This document shows positions 6,565 to 7,332 of a DNA stretch of 7,332 nt, in pieces; within the stretch, counting starts at the first letter, position 1, and the number at the start of each line of letters is the position of its first letter. Origin of the DNA: Elusimicrobiota bacterium (lineage in GTDB: Bacteria; Elusimicrobiota; Elusimicrobia; Elusimicrobiales; UBA9959); the NCBI GenBank assembly GCA_003500765.1, contig DNQL01000104.1, forward strand, positions 1 to 7,332, written 5' to 3'. A program made the translations under genes and the position numbers. The notes beneath the pieces are model-generated. The model did no database searches, was not told the DNA's origin, and worked only from the letters and a program-made list of their open reading frames with translations.

Positions 6565-6585
6565 CCTCCCTCTCCGCCGTATTTA
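6565..6585 (+). repeat. Direct repeat of the tRNA-Ser 3' end (att-like)
   Basis: These 21 bases match the tRNA 3' end and its flank (6260-6280) at 19 positions. The first 14 bases are identical. The mismatches are A to G at the last base of CCA and C to T five bases later. The copies are 305 bases apart, and each is immediately followed by an intrinsic terminator. Direct copies of a tRNA 3' end are the classic footprint of tRNA-targeted integration, but a local duplication would look the same. Confidence 0.75.
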
Positions 6586-6612
6586 AAAAACCCCGCTCCG
6601 GCGGGGTTTTTT
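6585..6612. terminator. Bidirectional intrinsic terminator after the methyltransferase gene
   Basis: A perfect 12-bp stem AAAAAACCCCGC / GCGGGGTTTTTT with a TCCG loop has T-runs on both strands. The TAA stop of the methyltransferase gene (6611-6613) overlaps it by two bases, so it most likely ends that minus-strand transcript. It can also stop any plus-strand transcript leaving the tRNA and cassette. Confidence 0.9.
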
Positions 6613-7258
6613 ATCGGCCGCGGTCCTGCGGGCGGCGGTGCTCCTGGAAAGGCCTCGAGTATTCCGGCGGCGGTTCAGTTAGCCGGCGGTACACGCTCAG
6701 CTGTGACCACATCCAGGAATACGGGGTTTTGGCAGCCTTACAGCCCTCCACCAGTTTCCCGGTCTCCTTCCTGAGGTAATAGAATCCCAGCCCCGCGAGT
6801 TTCTCCGCCCAGTAGCGCTTGGGCTGTTCGTTCACGTGATGGTGCCCGCCCTGGCCGGGCGGCGCGGCGGAGAGCAGGAGCAGGTCGCTGTAGGAGGTGA
6901 TGTTCTCCAGGAAGGTGCCGCAATTCTCTTCGGGTATGTGCTCGGCCACTTCCAGGCAGAGCGCCAGGTCGAATAGCGGGCCCCGGTGAGGGCAGGGCTT
7001 TTCCAGGTCCCTGCGCTCTATTTTCACCGGGAAGCGGTGCTCCGGCGGCGGGCAGGCCCCGTCGATGGCCGTCACCCGCGCACCCAGCAGGGCGAGGAAA
7101 TGGCTGTAGACGCCGCAGCCGCAGCCCAGGTCGGCCACCGTCGCCGGCTTGAACTGTTCATGAATGGCGCCGCTTATGATGCGGGCGGAGTCCACGTAGG
7201 GGCCGTTGGACGGGCCCCATTCCCGGAAGAAATCCTCGCCGTAATCCTCGATCGCCAT
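6611..7258 (-). CDS. Class I SAM-dependent methyltransferase, substrate unknown
   Basis: This 215-residue protein (from the ATG at 7256-7258) has a Rossmann-type methyltransferase core. Motif I is VADLGCGCG (41-49), which binds SAM; the acidic residue after strand 2 is D66 in VTAID. The DLALCLEVAEHI segment at 97-108 matches the 'D.v...vleHi' strand 4 region of Methyltransf_11/23-like enzymes. GGHHHVNEQPKRYW (137-150) resembles the 'HhvneqP..yW' stretch seen in many small cell-surface or glycan-cluster methyltransferases. There is no signal peptide or membrane segment. The C-terminal tail is Pro/Arg-rich. The substrate cannot be read from the sequence. The start is uncertain: no ribosome-binding site precedes the ATG, and the same frame stays open to the right edge with no ATG, GTG or TTG, so the gene could begin outside the window. 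Its stop lies in a two-way terminator. Confidence 0.88.
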   Translation of the reverse strand: MAIEDYGEDFFREWGPSNGPYVDSARIISGAIHEQFKPATVADLGCGCGVYSHFLALLGARVTAIDGACPPPEHRFPVKIERRDLEKPCPHRGPLFDLALCLEVAEHIPEENCGTFLENITSYSDLLLLSAAPPGQGGHHHVNEQPKRYWAEKLAGLGFYYLRKETGKLVEGCKAAKTPYSWMWSQLSVYRRLTEPPPEYSRPFQEHRRPQDRGR

Positions 7259-7266
7259 AAAAATGA

Positions 7267-7289
7267 AAAAGGCGCGCTCGGCGCCTTTT
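7267..7289 (-). terminator. Terminator-like hairpin just upstream of the methyltransferase start
   Basis: On the minus strand AAAAGGCGC and GCGCCTTTT form a perfect 9-bp stem with loop CGAGC, followed by TCATTTTT. It ends 8 bases before the ATG at 7258. It may terminate a gene to the right of the window or act as an attenuator. The remaining bases 7290-7332 hold no other feature I can support. Confidence 0.65.
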
Positions 7290-7332
7290 AAGAACCCGTA
7301 AAAAACTTTCGGAGTCTTCAGGACAAAGTTCG

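Larger units (their letters stand above)
6312..6577. repeat. Inverted-repeat-bounded, tRNA-derived structured cassette, no gene
   Basis: This 266-bp stretch has no credible coding region. Its outer ends are a perfect 12-bp inverted repeat, GCGGAGAGGGAG (6312-6323) and CTCCCTCTCCGC (6566-6577). The right copy is identical to the tRNA-Ser 3' end (6261-6272) and the left copy is its reverse complement. A second layer repeats the pattern: GGGATTCGAA (6347-6356) is the antisense of the tRNA T loop/T stem, and CGAATCCCTCCC (6442-6453) is a direct copy of tRNA bases 6254-6265. In each arm the tRNA-like sequence is split at about the same point, by 23 bases on the left and just over 110 on the right. 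The inside holds several GC-rich hairpins. It may be a non-autonomous repeat element, a decayed duplication of the tRNA end, or a folded RNA. No integrase or transposase is nearby. Confidence 0.6.

Noticed and set aside
6312..6579. Cassette as a tmRNA or an intron-containing second tRNA-Ser
   Set aside because: The acceptor-like ends pair, but there is no T arm with GTTCGA directly before the 3' strand, no anticodon arm, no tag-peptide frame, and the terminal CCA is CCG.
6291..6779. Plus-strand open frame of 162 codons through the cassette and into the methyltransferase gene
   Set aside because: It reads across two terminators and the antisense strand of a real gene, is Arg/Ala-rich and has no ribosome-binding site or recognisable domain.
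1..7332. CRISPR array, transposase or integrase genes
   Set aside because: No regularly spaced direct repeats and no frame with recombinase or transposase motifs were seen on either strand.

Overview
The window is a GC-rich bacterial chromosomal segment with no phage, plasmid or transposase genes. Coding density is high. Except for one tRNA gene, every gene is on the minus strand. The lineage is not certain: there is no rRNA or other clear taxonomic marker. One usable clue is that isoleucine is written almost entirely with ATA despite the high GC content (13 of 14 Ile codons in purE). That is unusual for a GC-rich genome and suggests a little-sampled phylum rather than a well-known high-GC group.

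Layout, read right to left in the direction of most transcription. (1) At 6611-7258 lies a class I SAM-dependent methyltransferase. A terminator-like hairpin sits just upstream of its apparent start, and a perfect two-way terminator sits at its end. (2) At 6275-6584 there is a gene-free, extremely GC-rich, heavily self-complementary stretch. Its ends are copies of the 3' end of the neighbouring tRNA gene, one inverted and one direct. (3) At 6185-6274 is a complete tRNA-Ser(CGA) on the plus strand, with its own -10 box and a strong terminator. (4) At 2277-6065 (or 6092) is a large soluble hybrid histidine kinase with seven PAS domains, HisKA, HATPase and a C-terminal receiver. It is driven by a recognisable sigma-70-type promoter at 6102-6130. 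(5) At 1951-2280 is a small coiled-coil protein with one C-terminal membrane helix, translationally coupled to the kinase by an ATGA overlap. (6) At 594-1904 is the MgtE magnesium channel. (7) At 65-583 is purE of purine biosynthesis. (8) At 1-68 is the beginning of a further gene that looks like a Sua5/YrdC threonylcarbamoyl-AMP synthase and overlaps purE by ATGA.

Genes 4 to 8 may form one transcription unit: gaps are -4, 46, 10 and -4 bases. The 46-base gap before mgtE holds a GC-rich hairpin and may divide it into a signalling pair (kinase plus membrane coiled-coil protein) and a housekeeping set (mgtE, purE, sua5-like). The kinase has no membrane segment. The coupled small membrane protein could be a partner or membrane anchor, but that is inference. 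The most unusual item is the tRNA-derived, inverted-repeat-bounded cassette behind tRNA-Ser. It looks like a non-autonomous repeat or a structured RNA element and is not explained by any gene.
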